DNA from: Streptomyces antibioticus
Lineage (GTDB): Bacteria > Actinomycetota > Actinomycetes > Streptomycetales > Streptomycetaceae
Assembly: GCF_001514065.1 (NCBI RefSeq)
Contig: NZ_KQ948425.1
Coordinates: forward strand, 110,578-174,577
Length of the DNA stretch: 64,000 nucleotides
Reading direction: 5' to 3'
The notes below the pieces were generated by a model that saw only the letters and a program-made list of their open reading frames with translations, was not told where the DNA came from and made no database searches. A program made the translations under genes and the position numbers. Below are positions 42,438 to 50,913 of the stretch, in pieces (position 1 is the stretch's first letter; every line of letters starts with the position of its first letter).

Positions 42438-43091
42438 GACAGTGTGCCCCTGCACGCCCCCGCCGAAGAAAATCTGGCCGCGGCGAGTCCCGATCTGCTG
42501 CGCGCGATGGTCAGGACGTTCGCCGACGTGCTCATGGCCGTAGAGGTCGATGCTCTCGGCAACGCTGAACACGGGCAGGTCAGCGACGAGAGAGTCAATC
42601 ACCGCAACGGGCATCGCCCGCGCGAGTGGGACACCAGGGCCGGTTGAACTGTCCATCCCCAAGCTGCGCCAGGGCAGTTACTTCCCGCACTGGCTCCTCG
42701 AGCGACGTCGCCGGGCCGAACAGGCCCTGATCTCAGTGGTCGCCACCGCCTATCTGCTCGGTGTCAGCACACGCCGAGTCGAGAAACTCGCCGAGTCCCT
42801 CGGCGTCACGCAGCTGCCGAAGTATCAGGTCCCGGCGATGGCCCGCCACCTGGACGAACAAGTCGCAGCCTGCCGCAACCGGCCCTTGGACCAAGGGCCT
42901 TATGCGTTCGTCTGGGTCGATGCACTGACCCTGAAGGTCCGCGAGGGCGGCTGGATCATCAACGTCCACGCGCTGGTCGCGGTCGGCGTCAACGCCGACG
43001 GCCACCGCGAGATCCTCGGCATCGACGTCGCCACCGCCAAGGACGGCGCCGGCTGACTGGCCTTCCTGCACTCACTGATCGCCCGCGGACG
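42438..43091 (+). pseudogene. IS256 (Mutator) family transposase remnant
   Basis: Recognisable from SVPLHAPAEENLAAASPDLL onward, with the family sequences FPHWLLERRRRAEQAL, VSTRRVEKLAESLG, VWVDALTLKVREGG and VNADGHREILG, which includes the first catalytic aspartate of the DDE triad. The frame shifts near 42647, just after DTRAG. A TGA at 43054-43056 stands where the family has tryptophan (GAGW), and homology ends at about 43091 in LAFLHSLIARG. The second half, with the rest of the DDE triad, is absent. The element is dead and its 3' part was replaced by the neighbouring fragment. Confidence 0.85.
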
Positions 43092-43337
43092 CGCTCCTGC
43101 AGTTCGCCCAGGCCCACCCGGACGGCGTCGCGCCCGTCCGGACCGGCGTGCACCAGGTCGGCCAGGGTGATCTCCCAGCCGGCGCGGTGGGTGCTGAGGT
43201 AGCCGAAGAAGAGTCCCCTGGGCCCTGAACGACAGCTGAGGATCGCGCAGCAGGCCGTTGGTGATCTGGGTGAACTGATCGGCCGCCATCACCCCCGGCA
43301 CAGTCCCGTCCCACGGCGGCTCACCGCGCTGTCCCAT
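43091..43337 (-). pseudogene. truncated helix-turn-helix protein of the Streptomyces MGQRGEPPWDG type
   Basis: The gene starts at the ATG at 43337, with GGGGAG seven bases before it. The N-terminus GEPPWDGTVPGVMAADQFTQ and the following LLRDPQLSFRAQG are typical of a helix-turn-helix family common on Streptomyces chromosomes and plasmids. A frameshift near 43228 moves the reading to LFFGYLSTHRAGWEITLADL, and the gene stops short where the IS256 remnant begins, so the C-terminal part is lost. The TGCGCA-rich block lies directly upstream of its start and may have been its control or replication region. I infer the family from sequence memory; its function is not established. Confidence 0.65.
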
Positions 43338-43453
43338 GCGCCGTCTCCCCGGGCTCACTGACGTGGCTCGGCGTGCCCCGCGAGCGTAGATGTGGTCTGG
43401 GCTGTTTCGTGCACGCGCGCAGGCGAGATCAATGTCCGCCAACTCAGCCAGCT

Positions 43454-43843
43454 GCCCTGACCAGGCCATCGACCAGGTCAGGCCGACCACGGTCACAGTT
43501 CGAGCACCCTTCACGGTGGTCAGGCGCGGTGGGGCATGGTCAGGCCGACCACGCCCCGACCACGCCGCGCCCTCAGCCCCTCCCGCCCGGCTGCGCAACC
43601 GGGCTGCGCAGCGTCACGCAGACCCGATGCGCAATGAGGACTGCGCAACCGTGACGGATGCGCAACGGCACGGCTGCGTCTATGCGCAGCGCCGGAGAAA
43701 ATCGCCGTCCGGATGGATGCGCAAGGCTCCGCAGCCTGTTGCGCACACCCCCTCTTTTGTTGCGCATGCCCGCCTCTGCGACTGCGCACCCCGGGCATGG
43801 GCTCGGTCCCCGCGCCTGACCTGGTCCATGGTCTGGTCAGGGC
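43454..43843. repeat. 30-bp inverted repeats bounding a 330-bp block
   Basis: The sequence at 43454-43483 and the reverse complement of 43814-43843 agree at 28 of 30 positions. Each arm is itself a rough palindrome of the form TGACCAGG-N7-CCAGGTCA. A shorter direct repeat, GGTCAGGCCGACCACG, occurs at 43476 and 43538. The right arm lies about 13 bases from the point where the UvrA-like coding sequence breaks off, as expected for the edge of an inserted element. Confidence 0.85.
43592..43788. repeat. array of ten TGCGCA palindromes (iteron-like)
   Basis: TGCGCA occurs at 43592, 43605, 43628, 43642, 43659, 43683, 43718, 43740, 43761 and 43783, with spacings from 13 to 35 bases; several copies extend to GATGCGCAA or CTGCGCAACC. 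Fewer than one copy is expected in a block of this size. It lies between the inverted repeats and upstream of the helix-turn-helix gene. An iteron-type replication origin or multi-site operator is plausible; spacing is too irregular for a CRISPR. Confidence 0.75.
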
Positions 43844-43855
43844 CGGCTGATGTAC

Positions 43856-43996
43856 TGCCAGGGAGGACTTACCCGAACCGGAGACGCCGACGAAGGCGAT
43901 CATCGCGTCCCGCGGGACGTCGACGTCGATGTTCCGCAGGTTGTTCTCCCCGGCACCCCGGACATGCACGAAAGGGGCGGCCGCGTCCTTGTCCAC
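43856..43996 (-). pseudogene. N-terminal fragment of a UvrA-like ABC ATPase
   Basis: Starting at the GTG at 43996, about 47 codons encode [20 protein letters not shown] followed by [13 protein letters not shown], the N-terminus and Walker A motif of UvrA and UvrA-like resistance ATPases. Homology ends abruptly after the Walker A at about 43856 and runs into the inverted-repeat block. The remaining roughly 700 residues are not in the window, so the gene was cut by insertion or deletion. Confidence 0.8.
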
Positions 43997-44258
43997 CGTT
44001 CGTGCTTACCTGATCATGCCGGGCACCGCGCGACAGACGCCGTCACGGGACCCCCGCTCACACGAGCACCCGCCAGTAACCCGGTAAGAGACGATTCAGT
44101 GCTTCCGGCCTGCTGCCGGCCGTCGTCCCGGATGGCTGATCTTCTTCCCCCGCCGGGCGCCCTCGGAGACTGAGATCGCGCATCAGTCGAAGAGAGCGTT
44201 TCCGTACTCGCCCTGGTCCATCCAACCGTCCCGCTGAGGGGATGAACCGCCTTCCGAC

Positions 44259-45251
44259 TCAACTGGATTCTCGAATCACGAGCTGGTTCGGCATGATCAC
44301 CGGATCTGCCGGTCCGCCGTCGATGAGTTGGAGGAGCAGGTGGACCGCGGCGGTCGCCTGGTCCGCCATGGGGCTGCGTATCGAGGTGAGTGCCGGGGTC
44401 GTGTAGGAGGCGGCCTCGATGTCGTCGAAGCCGACGACGGCCACATCCTCCGGGACGCGCCGCCCTGCCTGGTGGAGGACGCGCAGTGACCCGATGGCCA
44501 TGAGGTCGTTGGCCGCGAACACCGCGTCGAGTTCGGGGTCGTCCGCCAGAAGCTCGCGCATGGCCTGCGCACCCGAGGCTCGAGTGAAGTCCCCCAAGCC
44601 CACCATGGGGCGGCGGCCGGTGTCCTGAAGGGTCCGGCGGTACCCCGCAAGTCGTTCACGCGATTCGTGGAGTTCGAGGGGCCCGGTGATGGTCGCGATC
44701 CGGCGCCGCCCGCGCTCCAGCAGGTGACGCACCGCCAGTTCCGCCCCGCCCATGTTGTCCAGGGCTACGTAGGGAACATCCTGTGCGGAGGTGCGATTGA
44801 ACGAAACCACTGGCAGGTCTTGCCTGGCGAGGGCCGCCGGCAGGGGGTCCGTTCCGTGCAGGGCGACGAGGAGTACGCCGTCGACGTGCCCGCCCGCGAT
44901 GTACTGCTCCACCCGGAACCGGCTCTGGTCCGATTCCGCCAGCATGAGCACAAGACGCTTGCCTGCGCTCTCCAGTTCTCGGCTGATGGCGCGGACGACG
45001 GCGGAGAAGAGGGGATCGTCGGAGACGACGCCCTGAGGTGGGTCGGAGACGACCACCGCGAGGGTGTCCGTGCGACGGGTGACGAGGTTGCGGGCCGCTC
45101 CGTTGGGCACGTAGCCGAGTTCGCGTACCGCCTGCATGACGACGTCTCGGATCTCCGGGGCGACCGTCGCCTCACCGTTGATCACGCGTGAGACGCTCGA
45201 CTTCGACACCCCTGCCCGGGCAGCGACCACCTGCAGTGTGGGGCGCTTCAT
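44259..45251 (-). CDS. LacI-family transcriptional repressor
   Basis: 330 residues from the ATG at 45251, the usual LacI length. The headpiece reads TLQVVAARAGVSKSSVSRVI, a canonical LacI helix-turn-helix with hinge helix, followed by NGEATVAPEIRD. The periplasmic-binding-like effector domain follows (GGHVDGVLLVALHGTDPLP, FAANDLMAIGSLRVLHQAGR, VAVVGFDDIEAASYTTPALT). It diverges from the secreted GH16 gene, and the space between them holds two palindromes resembling the operators of Streptomyces sugar repressors such as CebR (TGGGAGCGCTCCCA). It therefore most likely represses the GH16 gene until an oligosaccharide binds. Whether it also controls the DUF1996 gene is not visible. Confidence 0.9.
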   Translation of the reverse strand: MKRPTLQVVAARAGVSKSSVSRVINGEATVAPEIRDVVMQAVRELGYVPNGAARNLVTRRTDTLAVVVSDPPQGVVSDDPLFSAVVRAISRELESAGKRLVLMLAESDQSRFRVEQYIAGGHVDGVLLVALHGTDPLPAALARQDLPVVSFNRTSAQDVPYVALDNMGGAELAVRHLLERGRRRIATITGPLELHESRERLAGYRRTLQDTGRRPMVGLGDFTRASGAQAMRELLADDPELDAVFAANDLMAIGSLRVLHQAGRRVPEDVAVVGFDDIEAASYTTPALTSIRSPMADQATAAVHLLLQLIDGGPADPVIMPNQLVIRESS

Positions 45252-45434
45252 GGCTGATCCGCCCCTGTGCCGCCTCCCGGGTCTGTGCGAGGGGAGGGTG
45301 TCGCCATCAAGGGCCTCCAGCTCTGCTTCGTGACGATGGCAACAGCATATCCGCAGGCAGCGCACCGTAAGCCCCCTCAGGGCACCTTAAAACTTTGCAG
45401 TTTCTCGCAGGCACCTCCTCAACACTCCCTCGGC

Positions 45435-45450
45435 CAGGGATCGTTCCCTG
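45435..45450. promoter_or_regulatory. LacI-type operator, distal copy
   Basis: CAGGGATCGTTCCCTG has perfect 6-bp arms around a TCGT centre. It lies between the LacI gene and the GH16 promoter and shares its arms with the proximal operator, so the divergent repressor may use it for autoregulation or cooperative binding. Confidence 0.7.
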
Positions 45451-45499
45451 AGCCTGGGACCATGCCGTTCCGCACATCAATCCCTTTGTGAAAGATGTA

Positions 45500-45528
45500 T
45501 TGACAGTCCCTGACGGCCCCAGCATTCT
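45500..45528 (+). promoter_or_regulatory. probable promoter of the GH16 gene
   Basis: A perfect -35 box TTGACA (45500-45505) is followed 17 bases later by CATTCT (45523-45528), which fits a -10 box moderately. The proximal operator begins seven bases downstream, at the expected start of transcription, a typical repressing position. Confidence 0.6.
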
Positions 45529-45534
45529 CCCCTC

Positions 45535-45548
45535 AGGGAGCGCTCCCT
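45535..45548. promoter_or_regulatory. LacI-type operator, proximal copy
   Basis: AGGGAGCGCTCCCT is a perfect 14-bp palindrome differing from the CebR consensus only at its outermost bases. It overlaps the predicted transcription start of the GH16 gene, about 30 bases before its start codon. Confidence 0.8.
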
Positions 45549-45576
45549 CAACTCTCCCCCACTTGAGGAGTCGCCC

Positions 45577-47289
45577 GTGCAAACTCAGCTGCGTCGCTTC
45601 GGCTTACTAGGGGCCGTAGTCGCCACCCTGCTCGCCCTTGTCTCCCTGCCCTCGCCTCCCGCCCACGCTGCCGAAGTCCTGCTCTCCCAGGGCAAGTCCG
45701 CCACCGCCTCGAGTACCGAGGGAGTCTTCACCGCCGGGGCCGCCGTCGACGGCGACCTGGGCACCCGTTGGTCCAGCGGGTTCTCCGACCCTCAGTGGAT
45801 CCAGATCGACCTCGGCGCCAGCTCTCAGATCACCCGGGTCGCTCTCAACTGGGAGACGGCGTACGCCAAGGCATTCAGGATCGAGCTCTCCAACAACGCT
45901 CAGGACTGGACCACTGTCCACCAGACCGCGGCCGGTACAGGTGGACCCCAGAGCATCACCGTGTCGGGCACCGGCCGCTACGTCCGCATGTACGGCACCG
46001 AACGGGCCACTCCGTGGGGCTACTCGCTGTGGGAGTTCCAGGTGTACGGCGCCGGCAGCACCAGCGACACCAGCACCCTCCTCTCCTACGGCAGGACAGG
46101 GTCCGCCTCTTCCTCTCAGAGCGACCAGAACTGCTGGGAGTGCACACCTGCCAGGGCCTTCGACCGCGACCCGGCCTCACGCTGGGCCACGAGTTCCACC
46201 ACGGGATGGGTCGACCCGGGCTGGATCTCCGTCGACCTCGGCGCCACGGCGCAGATCGACAAGGTAGTCCTGCAATGGGACCCCGCCTACGCCAAGTCCT
46301 TCCAGATCCAGGTCTCTTCGAACGGCTCCGACTGGACGCCGATCTATTCGACGACCTCGGGCACCGGGTTCAAGCAAACCCTGGCGGTCTCCGGCACCGG
46401 CCGCTACGTGCGCATGTACGGCACCGAGCGGGCCACCCCCTACGGCTATTCACTGTGGGAGTTCCAGGTGTACGGAACCGGCGGCGCCCCGAATCCCGCT
46501 CCCCCGCTGCCGAAGGACCCCGCCAACCCGCCACGACTGGTGTGGAGCGACGAGTTCGACGGCGCCCAGGGCAGCAAGCCTGACGCCTCGAAGTGGCGGG
46601 CCGACCCAGGCACCGGCCAGAACAACGAGCTGGAGTACTACACCGACCACCGGAACGCCTCGCTGGACGGAAACGGTCACCTCGTGATGGAGGCGCGCAA
46701 AGAGGCCACCGCTGGATCCTCCTGCCCGCGTGACCCGTTGAGCGGCAGCACGACCTGCCAGTACACCTCCGCGCGGATGAACACCGGCGCCACGTTCCAG
46801 TTCACCTACGGCCGCGTCGAGGCCCGCATCAAGGTACCCAAGGGCAACGGGCTGTGGCCCGCGTTCTGGATGATGGGCGCCGACTTCCTGACCGGCAGGC
46901 CGTGGCCGTACAACGGCGAGATCGACATCGTGGAGGTGCTCGGCAAGGACGTGAAGACCGCGTACTCCACGGTCCACGCCCCTGCTTACAACGGAGGCGG
47001 CGGCATCGGGTCCCCGTACCGGCTACCCGGCGACGCCGACTTCTCGGACGACTTCCACACCTGGACCGCCGACTGGAACAGCAGAGGGATCACCTACAGC
47101 CTCGACGGCCGCGTCGTGTTCTCGCTCGACAAAGAACAGGTGGAGCAGACCCGCGGGCCCTGGATCTTCGACCACCCGAACTACCTGATCCTCAACCTCG
47201 CGGTCGGAGGGGACTGGCCGGGCCCGACCGATGCCGGCACACCCTTCCCGGCAAAGATGCTCGTCGACTACGTGCGCGTATTCCAGTGA
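45577..47289 (+). CDS. secreted GH16 beta-glucanase with two F5/8 type C (CBM32-like) domains
   Basis: 570 residues from the GTG at 45577, six bases after GAGGAG. A signal peptide ends near AHA (residue 31). Two homologous discoidin-type carbohydrate-binding domains follow (about 33-160 and 165-305), both containing GTGRYVRMYGTERATP and YSLWEFQVYG. The C-terminal catalytic domain (about 315-570) has the GH16 motif GEIDIVE with E448, D450 and E453, plus WPAFWMMG, and ends in the family's usual VDYVRVFQ. It probably hydrolyses beta-1,3- or mixed-linkage glucan outside the cell; the exact substrate cannot be read. Codon 10 is TTA (45604), so expression may depend on bldA. The upstream palindromes indicate LacI repression. 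Confidence 0.93.
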   Translation: MQTQLRRFGLLGAVVATLLALVSLPSPPAHAAEVLLSQGKSATASSTEGVFTAGAAVDGDLGTRWSSGFSDPQWIQIDLGASSQITRVALNWETAYAKAFRIELSNNAQDWTTVHQTAAGTGGPQSITVSGTGRYVRMYGTERATPWGYSLWEFQVYGAGSTSDTSTLLSYGRTGSASSSQSDQNCWECTPARAFDRDPASRWATSSTTGWVDPGWISVDLGATAQIDKVVLQWDPAYAKSFQIQVSSNGSDWTPIYSTTSGTGFKQTLAVSGTGRYVRMYGTERATPYGYSLWEFQVYGTGGAPNPAPPLPKDPANPPRLVWSDEFDGAQGSKPDASKWRADPGTGQNNELEYYTDHRNASLDGNGHLVMEARKEATAGSSCPRDPLSGSTTCQYTSARMNTGATFQFTYGRVEARIKVPKGNGLWPAFWMMGADFLTGRPWPYNGEIDIVEVLGKDVKTAYSTVHAPAYNGGGGIGSPYRLPGDADFSDDFHTWTADWNSRGITYSLDGRVVFSLDKEQVEQTRGPWIFDHPNYLILNLAVGGDWPGPTDAGTPFPAKMLVDYVRVFQ

Positions 47290-47320
47290 TCGCACCTCCC
47301 CCGACGAGATCGATGAGACT

Positions 47321-47358
47321 CCCGGGCCGTCCCGCTCGCCCCCTCGGGACGGTCCGGG
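47321..47358 (+). terminator. hairpin terminator after the GH16 gene
   Basis: CCCGGGCCGTCCCG at 47321-47334 pairs with CGGGACGGTCCGGG at 47345-47358 with one non-Watson-Crick position and a 10-base loop. There is no T-tract, as is common in Streptomyces. It lies 32 bases after the stop codon. Confidence 0.7.
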
Positions 47359-47448
47359 ACACCCGGGTCCAGCACACACATGGCTCCCCCGTCTCTCCGT
47401 CTGACTATCAATCCGACGTCCAGTCCACCGCATTCCGTGAGGAGTGAA

Positions 47449-48819
47449 ATGCCCAGACATCCCGCCCGGCTCTACACGCTCTTAACAGGCGCGCTCGTGG
47501 TCCTGCTGGCCGCCGCACTCAGCCTGACCGTCTCGACCCCGAAGGCTCAGGCCGCCGCCATCACCGTCCAGGCAGAGTCCTACGCCGCCCAGTCGGGGGT
47601 GGCCCTGGAGGCGACCGCAGACACCGGCGGAGGAGACAACGCGGCGTTCCTCGCCACCGGTGACTGGATGCGCTTCGACAACGTCGACCTCGGGACCGCC
47701 GGGCGACTGACCGTGTCCGCTCGCATCGCCTCCGCTGCCGGCTCCGGCACCATCGAATTGCGCACCGCCACCGTGACCGGGCCACTTCTCGCCGTCATCG
47801 AGGTCGCGCCGACCGGTGGCTGGCAGACCTGGGTGACCCGGACCACCGAGGTCAGCACCCATCCCACCGGTGCGCAGACCGTGTTCGCCGTGATGCGCAG
47901 CACCACATCCGGCGACTTCGTCAACATCAACTGGTTCTCGTTCGCAGGCGACGCAGACGGCCAGGCCGCGGGCTGGGTCCCCGTCGACCAGGCCAAGTGG
48001 AACGCGCAGTTGGCACAGTTCCGCGCCATGACACCGGCCCCTGTGCCCGCCGGCGTGGTCCGCGTGCCCGAGTTCAACGCGACCTGCGCCTACAGCCACT
48101 CCAAGCCGGACGACCCCATCGTCCTGCCAGGCCTGCCCGGCGCCTCCCACATGCACAGCTTCTTCGGCAACAAGGCCACCGACGCGTTCTCCACCACCCA
48201 GTCTCTGCTCAACAGCAGAGCCACCACCTGCGCACCCGCCGAGGACCTGTCCGCGTACTGGATTCCCACCCTGTACGAGGGCGACAAGGCCGTCGAACCG
48301 CAGAACATGATCGTCTACTACGGCTCGCGCCTGTCCGACCCCTCCACGACCGTGCCCTTCCCGGAAGGTTTCCGCATGATCGCCGGCAATGCCAAGGCGC
48401 AGACTCCCACACCCGCCGGATCACCGGGCCAGTACTGGTGCGCCGGCCCTGGCGGTGAGATCGGCCGCAGTGCCGACGGCAACTGGCCGATCTGCGCTCC
48501 GACCGCATACCTCACCCACCAACTCGTCTTCCCCGACTGCTGGGACGGCAAGAACCTCGACAGCCCCGACCACAAGTCCCACGTCGCCTTCACCTACGAC
48601 GGGAAGTGCAGCGGCGCCTATCCCGTCGCCATCCCCAACCTCTCCTTCGTGGTCACGTATCCGACCCAGGGCAGCACGGCAGGCTTGCGACTGGCCTCGG
48701 GCATGGCATCGTCGGTCCACGGTGACTTCTTCAACGCATGGGACAACACGGCCCAGGGACAGCGCGTGAAGGACTGCATCACCCAGAAGGCCAAGTGCAA
48801 CTCCGCCGGCACATTCTGA
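47449..48819 (+). CDS. secreted CBM6-like and DUF1996 protein
   Basis: 456 residues from the ATG at 47449, preceded by GAGGAG. A signal peptide with a long hydrophobic core ends near AQA. Residues 38-165 resemble a CBM6-type carbohydrate-binding module (ITVQAESYAAQSGV, GGGDNAAFLATGDWM, VNINWFSF). The rest is a DUF1996 domain: ASHMHSFFGN, YWIPTLYEGD, HQLVFPDCWDGKNLDSPDHK and VHGDFFNAWD. DUF1996 proteins are extracellular and of unknown function, common in fungi and actinomycetes. Codon 12 is TTA (47482), again suggesting bldA control. Its place after the glucanase suggests a shared role in polysaccharide use, though the terminator and its own ribosome site allow independent transcription. Confidence 0.88.
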   Translation: MPRHPARLYTLLTGALVVLLAAALSLTVSTPKAQAAAITVQAESYAAQSGVALEATADTGGGDNAAFLATGDWMRFDNVDLGTAGRLTVSARIASAAGSGTIELRTATVTGPLLAVIEVAPTGGWQTWVTRTTEVSTHPTGAQTVFAVMRSTTSGDFVNINWFSFAGDADGQAAGWVPVDQAKWNAQLAQFRAMTPAPVPAGVVRVPEFNATCAYSHSKPDDPIVLPGLPGASHMHSFFGNKATDAFSTTQSLLNSRATTCAPAEDLSAYWIPTLYEGDKAVEPQNMIVYYGSRLSDPSTTVPFPEGFRMIAGNAKAQTPTPAGSPGQYWCAGPGGEIGRSADGNWPICAPTAYLTHQLVFPDCWDGKNLDSPDHKSHVAFTYDGKCSGAYPVAIPNLSFVVTYPTQGSTAGLRLASGMASSVHGDFFNAWDNTAQGQRVKDCITQKAKCNSAGTF

Positions 48820-49412
48820 CCCTGCCGCTGGCGTACGCCACGCTGTGGGCGCTGCTGGTGGTCGGCTGTACAGCCCCGCCGACCACCAGCACGTCGCCCG
48901 GCACACGCGTATCGCCCACGGCAGCCTCCTTCAGCCCGACCGACATCGCGTGGATCCAATTGATCATTCCCATGGAGGAACGCGCGCAGCGTTTGATCGA
49001 CCTGGCTCCCGCGCGCAAGGCAAGTCCGCGACTGGTGGCTCTTGCTGCCAAGATCGAGCCTTTGCTGCGCTCGGACCTGCAGAGCCTGCAACGGCTGTTG
49101 GGAGCTTCCGGGGTCCCTGACACCCGGCCTCACGAAGGGCACGACATGCCCGGGATGGTCAGCCTTGCCACCCTCAAGGACGCGGCTTCGGCCACGGGTG
49201 AGAGATTCGACCGGATCTTCGTCAACGCACTGCACGATCACCTTACGCACGTCGGAATGCTCAGCAGCAATGAGCAGACCCACGGTCGTGCGAGTGCAGC
49301 CACGCTGCTGGCAGCGACCATCGCCAAGGCCTCAACCCGACAACTTGGCTGGCTGGACGATGCCCGCCCAGCCCAAGCCACAGCACCCGACTCGTCCGTG
49401 ACCACGCAATAG
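48795..49412 (+). CDS. DUF305-like lipoprotein
   Basis: 205 residues if started at the GTG at 48795, four bases after AGAAGG and overlapping the end of the DUF1996 gene by 25 bases. An ATG at 48738 in the same frame would put extra residues before the signal sequence and is less likely. The signal sequence ends in the lipobox LVVGC, so the protein should be lipid-anchored outside the membrane. The body follows the two-repeat helical pattern of DUF305 (MPGMVSLATLKDA, ATGERFDRIFVNALHDHL), but the first histidine pair of that family is missing. DUF305 proteins are associated with metal or copper handling; with the histidines partly lost, I would not assign that function here. Confidence 0.7.
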   Translation: MQLRRHILTLPLAYATLWALLVVGCTAPPTTSTSPGTRVSPTAASFSPTDIAWIQLIIPMEERAQRLIDLAPARKASPRLVALAAKIEPLLRSDLQSLQRLLGASGVPDTRPHEGHDMPGMVSLATLKDAASATGERFDRIFVNALHDHLTHVGMLSSNEQTHGRASAATLLAATIAKASTRQLGWLDDARPAQATAPDSSVTTQ

Positions 49413-49453
49413 GAGCAGCAAGGCGCGAAAAGGGGTCGGCACGCGAGGGGCGA

Positions 49454-49470
49454 GCGGGCCTCTTGCCCGC
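49454..49470 (+). terminator. short hairpin after the lipoprotein gene
   Basis: GCGGGC, loop CTCTT, GCCCGC, followed by a run of C. It lies about 40 bases after the stop and may terminate the lipoprotein transcript. Confidence 0.5.
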
Positions 49471-49829
49471 CCCCCTCCCGAGGGAACCCCCTCGAACTGC
49501 ACGTCGTGGGCAACCAGGACGCGGTCGCTGAGAGCGTTGAGGAGGGTGGAGAACTCCCCCGGTCCGGTTGCCCCTGAGCGTCCGGGGTGACGATCACGAG
49601 AGACACCACGCGGCCCCGGCCGGCCCGCACCCCGGACCTCTCCACATTCGCCAACGCCCAGTCATGAACGTAGGCGAACGAGGTGGGTCACGTCGGGCTC
49701 GGACGACAGGAAGGACGGACCGTCCCGACGGTGCGAGCCGCACCGAGGTCACACCGCAGTGCGGTCGCGTTGACCGGTGCGCCCACGCCGCTGGTGACGT
49801 GCAGGGGTTTGACGGCGAGATACAAGGCG
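49471..49829. other. region without an intact gene
   Basis: I see no intact gene. On the minus strand near 49500-49560 one frame reads LSDRVLVAHDVQFE, which faintly resembles a DnaQ-type exonuclease segment, but it is too short to call. Confidence 0.3.
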
Positions 49830-50885
49830 GCCCGACCGCCATGTCCACGGAGCGCACTGTGCGGGTGGCGGTGTCGACGTCGATCCAGTCGTTGACGTAC
49901 GACTTGGTGGTGCCCCCGGACGCGACCTGGAAGGTGCCGCCCAGCGGCGGGATGCTGTGGGCGGGGTCCGCCTTCAGGTAGGCCTCGGCGGAACGGACGA
50001 CCTCCTTCTTGATGGTGCTGAGCGTGGTCGCAGCGGTGAGTGGGGAGCCGTCGGGGTTGCGCAGACCGAGGCTCTTCTCGTAGGCCGCGAACCGGGCCGC
50101 TATCTCTGCGGCTCCCGTAGGCGAGGGGTTCTGGCCGGTGGTGTCGCGGGTGTCGAGGACGTTGTAGAGCCACTCGTAGGCCGTGTCGGCGTTGCCGAGG
50201 TCGGTGATCGGGCAGTAGGCGTTGACCGCGAAGACGTGTCGCGCAGGGTGCTGCGTCCCTGGGCGTCGATGCCGGCGGCGCCGATCGCGGCGAGGTAGGA
50301 GCTGTACTGGGCGCTGTTGCCGGAAGCGCCCAGGATCGATGCCAGCGCGCCGCCGCCGCTGGTGCCGTTGACGACGATCCGCTCGGCGCTGCCGGGCATC
50401 GTGGTGTCGTTGAGACGCAGGTAGCGCACGGCGGCCTTGGCGTCGGTGACGGCCGCAGGTGCCTTGCCGGGCAACGTGCCGTCGGCGCCGACCAGTCCGC
50501 GGCTGCGGTTGGCGACGTCGACGAAGACGTAGCCCGCCTTCAGGGCGGCACCGATGTCGCTCGTCGTACTCGTGTAGGAGGCGCCGGCGGTCACGCTGGC
50601 GCGGATGTAACTGGCCATCCAGCCGCTGTTGTTCACCGCGAAGTAGATCGGCGCCTGCTGGTCACCGAAGGCGCTCTCGGGAACGAACACGTTCATGCTC
50701 TGGTAGCCGCAGGCGGTGTTGGGGATGATGGTGCTGCCCCCGCCCGGACCGCCGGGCTGCTGCGCCGCCGCGGTGACGCGGTTCGCGACGTAGCAGATCA
50801 TCCGCAGCAGCATCCTGGTCCGGTCTTCCGTCAGACCACTGTCAGTCGTCACCGGGCGCTGGCAGGTGGTCGATTTTGCGCGCAC
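49830..50885 (-). pseudogene. subtype-B tannase-like alpha/beta hydrolase, frameshifted and truncated
   Basis: On the minus strand the segments CGYQSMNVFVPESAF, GKAPAAVTDAKAAVRYLRLN, RIVVNGTSGGGALASILGAS and SAQYSSYLAAIGAAGID match bacterial subtype-B tannases and related esterases, with the nucleophile elbow GTSGG. Near 50240 the frame changes; the neighbouring frame continues with VFAVNAYCPITDLGNADTAY as the family does. Similarity fades near 49850 (DWIDVDTATRTV), before the region that should hold the catalytic histidine. No signal peptide is visible at the 5' end, and a duplicated regulatory repeat lies just upstream. The gene is almost certainly inactive. Its original substrate (a gallate or other phenolic ester) is only inferred from the family. 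Confidence 0.75.
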
Positions 50886-50913
50886 GATCGGGCCAGCCGT
50901 GGAGTCGCAGTCC

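Noticed and set aside
43592-43788. Possible CRISPR array
   Set aside because: The repeated unit is only 6-10 bases and its spacing varies from 13 to 35, with no conserved long repeat and no cas genes nearby.
44080-44092. 13-mer GGTAAGAGACGAT repeated near 60204
   Set aside because: Only two copies in different contexts and no extended similarity around them.
49490-49660. Possible DnaQ-type exonuclease fragment on the minus strand
   Set aside because: Only about 14 residues resemble the family and there is no supporting motif or start.
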